Assembly: GCA_016292045.1 (NCBI GenBank)
Contig: JAEEZX010000067.1
Location: 1 to 53,827, forward strand
Origin: Bacteroidaceae bacterium
GTDB lineage: Bacteria > Bacteroidota > Bacteroidia > Bacteroidales > Bacteroidaceae
Reading direction: 5' to 3'
DNA: 53,827 nt
Part shown: one piece after another, positions 52,491 through 53,827 of the stretch
Numbering within the stretch: the stretch's first letter is position 1
How the letters are laid out: every line of letters starts with the position of its first letter
The notes under the pieces: generated by a model
Told to the model about the DNA's origin: nothing
The model's input: the letters and a program-made list of their open reading frames with translations, nothing else
Database searches by the model: none
Translations under genes and position numbers: made by a program

Positions 52491-52990
52491 TTAACGAGTA
52501 GACGGGTGAACAAGTGGACAAGTTGTGACTTTTGCACACAAAATGAGATGGCTCTCGATGAAAATGCGTGCGTACTTGAAACTGTTGCGAGCTCTTCGGG
52601 TGCCTTTGTAGGTGATTCGTGTGAAAGGATAATAAACGATTTCAAAACCTTGTTGACGGATGCGGGTACACCAATCCAAGTCTTCTGTATACATGAAGAA
52701 ATTGTCGTCAAGACCTCCTGTAGCTTCATAGGCTTTTCTGGAAACCATGATGAAAGCTCCGATGATCCAATCTACGGTTTGGATTTTATTGTATTTCATC
52801 TTCGTGTCAAGTATGCTGACTTTGCGACTGAAGATGCGTCTCACCTACCGCATACGGAATTGATTAACGAAGGAACGTGGATTCACGATTCCTTGTAGGA
52901 AAACGTGCATCCAAGTAAGAACGAAGAGTGAAGAACTTTGGGAAGTTCGGGAACCAAAAATTTTGTGCTCTTATTTCCCGATGCAGCGTT
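52491..52990 (-). pseudogene. Decayed GT2 glycosyltransferase fragment
   Basis: The piece 52530-52830 codes for the typical second half of a rhamnosyltransferase-type GT2: VDWIIGAFIMVSRKAYE, GGLDDNFFMYTEDLDWCTRI, YKGTRRARNSF. In that frame a TAG stands at 52845-52847, while an upstream part of the same family (FPNFPKFF near 52945) lies in another frame. The N-terminal half with DxD is missing and the 3' end runs into a repeat. It is probably non-functional. Confidence 0.7.
52493..52530. repeat. Inverted copy of the CAACTTGTCCAC repeat
   Basis: On the minus strand it reads GTCACAACTTGTCCACTTG, related to 12441-12470. It ends the GT2 pseudogene. Confidence 0.5.
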
Positions 52991-53011
52991 GAGCGGGTTT
53001 GCTCTGCGCCG

Positions 53012-53827
53012 TCATTTGAAAAGCAGTTTGCGGCCTTTCTTGACGACGATGGAACGATAGGATTTATCGACGCGTTGTCCGGCAAGATTATACAAAGGTC
53101 CTTCTTCAGCATCCCTCTCAAGGGCGACTTCAGTCACGGACGTCGGTTGTTCGATAGGGTAGAAGTCCTGAGGCGTCGTCTGGCTTTGAGAGACGAAGTA
53201 AGCATGGTGCGCGGGATTGACAAAAGTGGCACCGTCTGCCGCGTTCCATTTCCATCCTGTTTTCTGCACGTCCTCGTACAGCATGTAGTAGAAGTTGCCT
53301 CCGTACGTCAGCTGATCCTCGTCGGAACCTCGCAACTGATTGAACATGTCGACCGTCTTCTTCCGCGTCGTGGGGACCATGACGTATGTACCAGGTTCGG
53401 CTTTCAGGAGCACCCCCTGGCCGGCAGGGAGAACCGATCCGGCTTCGTTGAACTCCCGGCTGACGACGATCGTGCCGTTATTCTCTTTTAAGGTGTAAGC
53501 CTGCATGCCTTCGGGGAGCAGGAAGCTCTGGTTGCTGTAATAGAAGGTCGTATAGCCGGATGCAGGCACTTGCACCGTGACTAATGGATTCTTGTAAGTG
53601 AGGGAGAAGCCTTGGAAGTTCAGCCACTGGCTGCTGTTGGTGACGTTCGCAGACAAGGTCATCTTATTGTCAGCGACGATGATGTCGCTGAGAGTCGTCA
53701 GCGCCTGGTCGCTTGACAGCGTCTGTGCAGCACCGGCCATCGTCTCTGCGGTGTTCAGCAAGACTTCATTCTTCTTAATATCCTGCAAGGCGTTCAGATT
53801 CCCATTGACGGTATTTTCCGCCGCAGC
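53012..53827 (-). CDS. C-terminal part of a large secreted protein (5' end outside window)
   Basis: 272 codons are visible and the frame is open to the window edge, so the N-terminus lies beyond 53827. Beta-rich repeats (TVQVPASGYTTFYYSN, GTIVVSREFNEAGSVLPAGQGVLL, ADGATFVNPAHHAYFVS) lead to a short end YNLAGQRVDKSYRSIVVKKGRKLLFK-like in type (YNLAGQRV then VVKKGRKLL), as in many Prevotella surface proteins. Function unknown. Confidence 0.72.
   Translation of the reverse strand, partial: AAAENTVNGNLNALQDIKKNEVLLNTAETMAGAAQTLSSDQALTTLSDIIVADNKMTLSANVTNSSQWLNFQGFSLTYKNPLVTVQVPASGYTTFYYSNQSFLLPEGMQAYTLKENNGTIVVSREFNEAGSVLPAGQGVLLKAEPGTYVMVPTTRKKTVDMFNQLRGSDEDQLTYGGNFYYMLYEDVQKTGWKWNAADGATFVNPAHHAYFVSQSQTTPQDFYPIEQPTSVTEVALERDAEEGPLYNLAGQRVDKSYRSIVVKKGRKLLFK

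Noticed and set aside
1..53827. tRNA genes, IS transposases, integrases
   Set aside because: None were recognised on either strand, so no mobile element or attachment site is claimed.

Overview
The window looks like a chromosomal segment of a Bacteroidales bacterium, most likely a member of the Prevotellaceae. Evidence seen in the sequence: Bacteroidetes-type promoters (TAnnTTTG near -7, sometimes TTTG near -33), a lack of Shine-Dalgarno sites, lipoproteins with acidic residues after the lipobox Cys, a PorZ-like protein of the type IX secretion system, DUF4290, DUF5103 and DUF1460 proteins, the tsaB-DUF4290-murA gene order, and short AT-rich tandem repeats (AATTGACAATTGA, GTTAGAG, AGTTTAA, CTTGTCTA) in spacers. 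The species cannot be fixed from the sequence alone.

Layout. 1-1.3 kb: the end of a phage-like or lysis-like cassette (a repeat-domain protein cut by the window edge, a small two-helix membrane protein, an M15 peptidase). 1.4-3.1 kb: a surface lipoprotein, then a non-coding stretch with a candidate structured RNA. 3.1-5.0 kb (-): msrC, gmk, yicC. 5.1-12.4 kb (+): a tight housekeeping operon tsaB, DUF4290, murA, rimM, dxr, rseP, a small lipoprotein, and a CCA-adding-type nucleotidyltransferase. 12.5-13.2 kb (-): a PHP phosphoesterase.

13.4-21.8 kb (+): a hydroxyproline/proline-peptide operon. It holds a flavodoxin-like protein, proC, an aminopeptidase P, trans-4-hydroxy-L-proline dehydratase (glycyl radical enzyme), its radical-SAM activase, a second aminopeptidase P and a TrmH-type methyltransferase. 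Together they can cut Xaa-Pro/Hyp peptides, dehydrate hydroxyproline to pyrroline-5-carboxylate and reduce that to proline. Four glycosyltransferases (21.8-25.6 kb) follow with overlapping starts and meet, stop codon on stop codon, a flippase-fadD-serB operon on the other strand.

30.2-34.25 kb (-): a six-gene operon of little-understood genes (secreted protein, HPr-kinase-like ATPase, S26B-like peptidase with a Ser/His pair, PqqD-like protein, DUF5103, DUF1460). This is the best candidate for an undescribed peptide-maturation or envelope system. 34.35-36.9 kb: an HtrA protease with one PDZ domain, the RNase P RNA and a YihY membrane protein.

37.0-51.2 kb: an exopolysaccharide/capsule export region around a divergent, mirror-symmetric promoter at 42.25-42.37 kb. 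Leftward: a priming sugar transferase, a hypothetical gene, a coiled-coil gene, zapA, rny, a HAD hydrolase and a Wza-like exporter. Rightward: a Wzc-like tyrosine kinase with a Gly-Tyr repeat tail, PorZ-like, Wzi-like and a lipocalin-like lipoprotein. A second priming transferase and a WecA/MraY-family transferase follow. 51.3-53.8 kb: a GT2 glycosyltransferase, a decayed GT2 pseudogene and the C-terminal part of a large surface protein that runs off the window.
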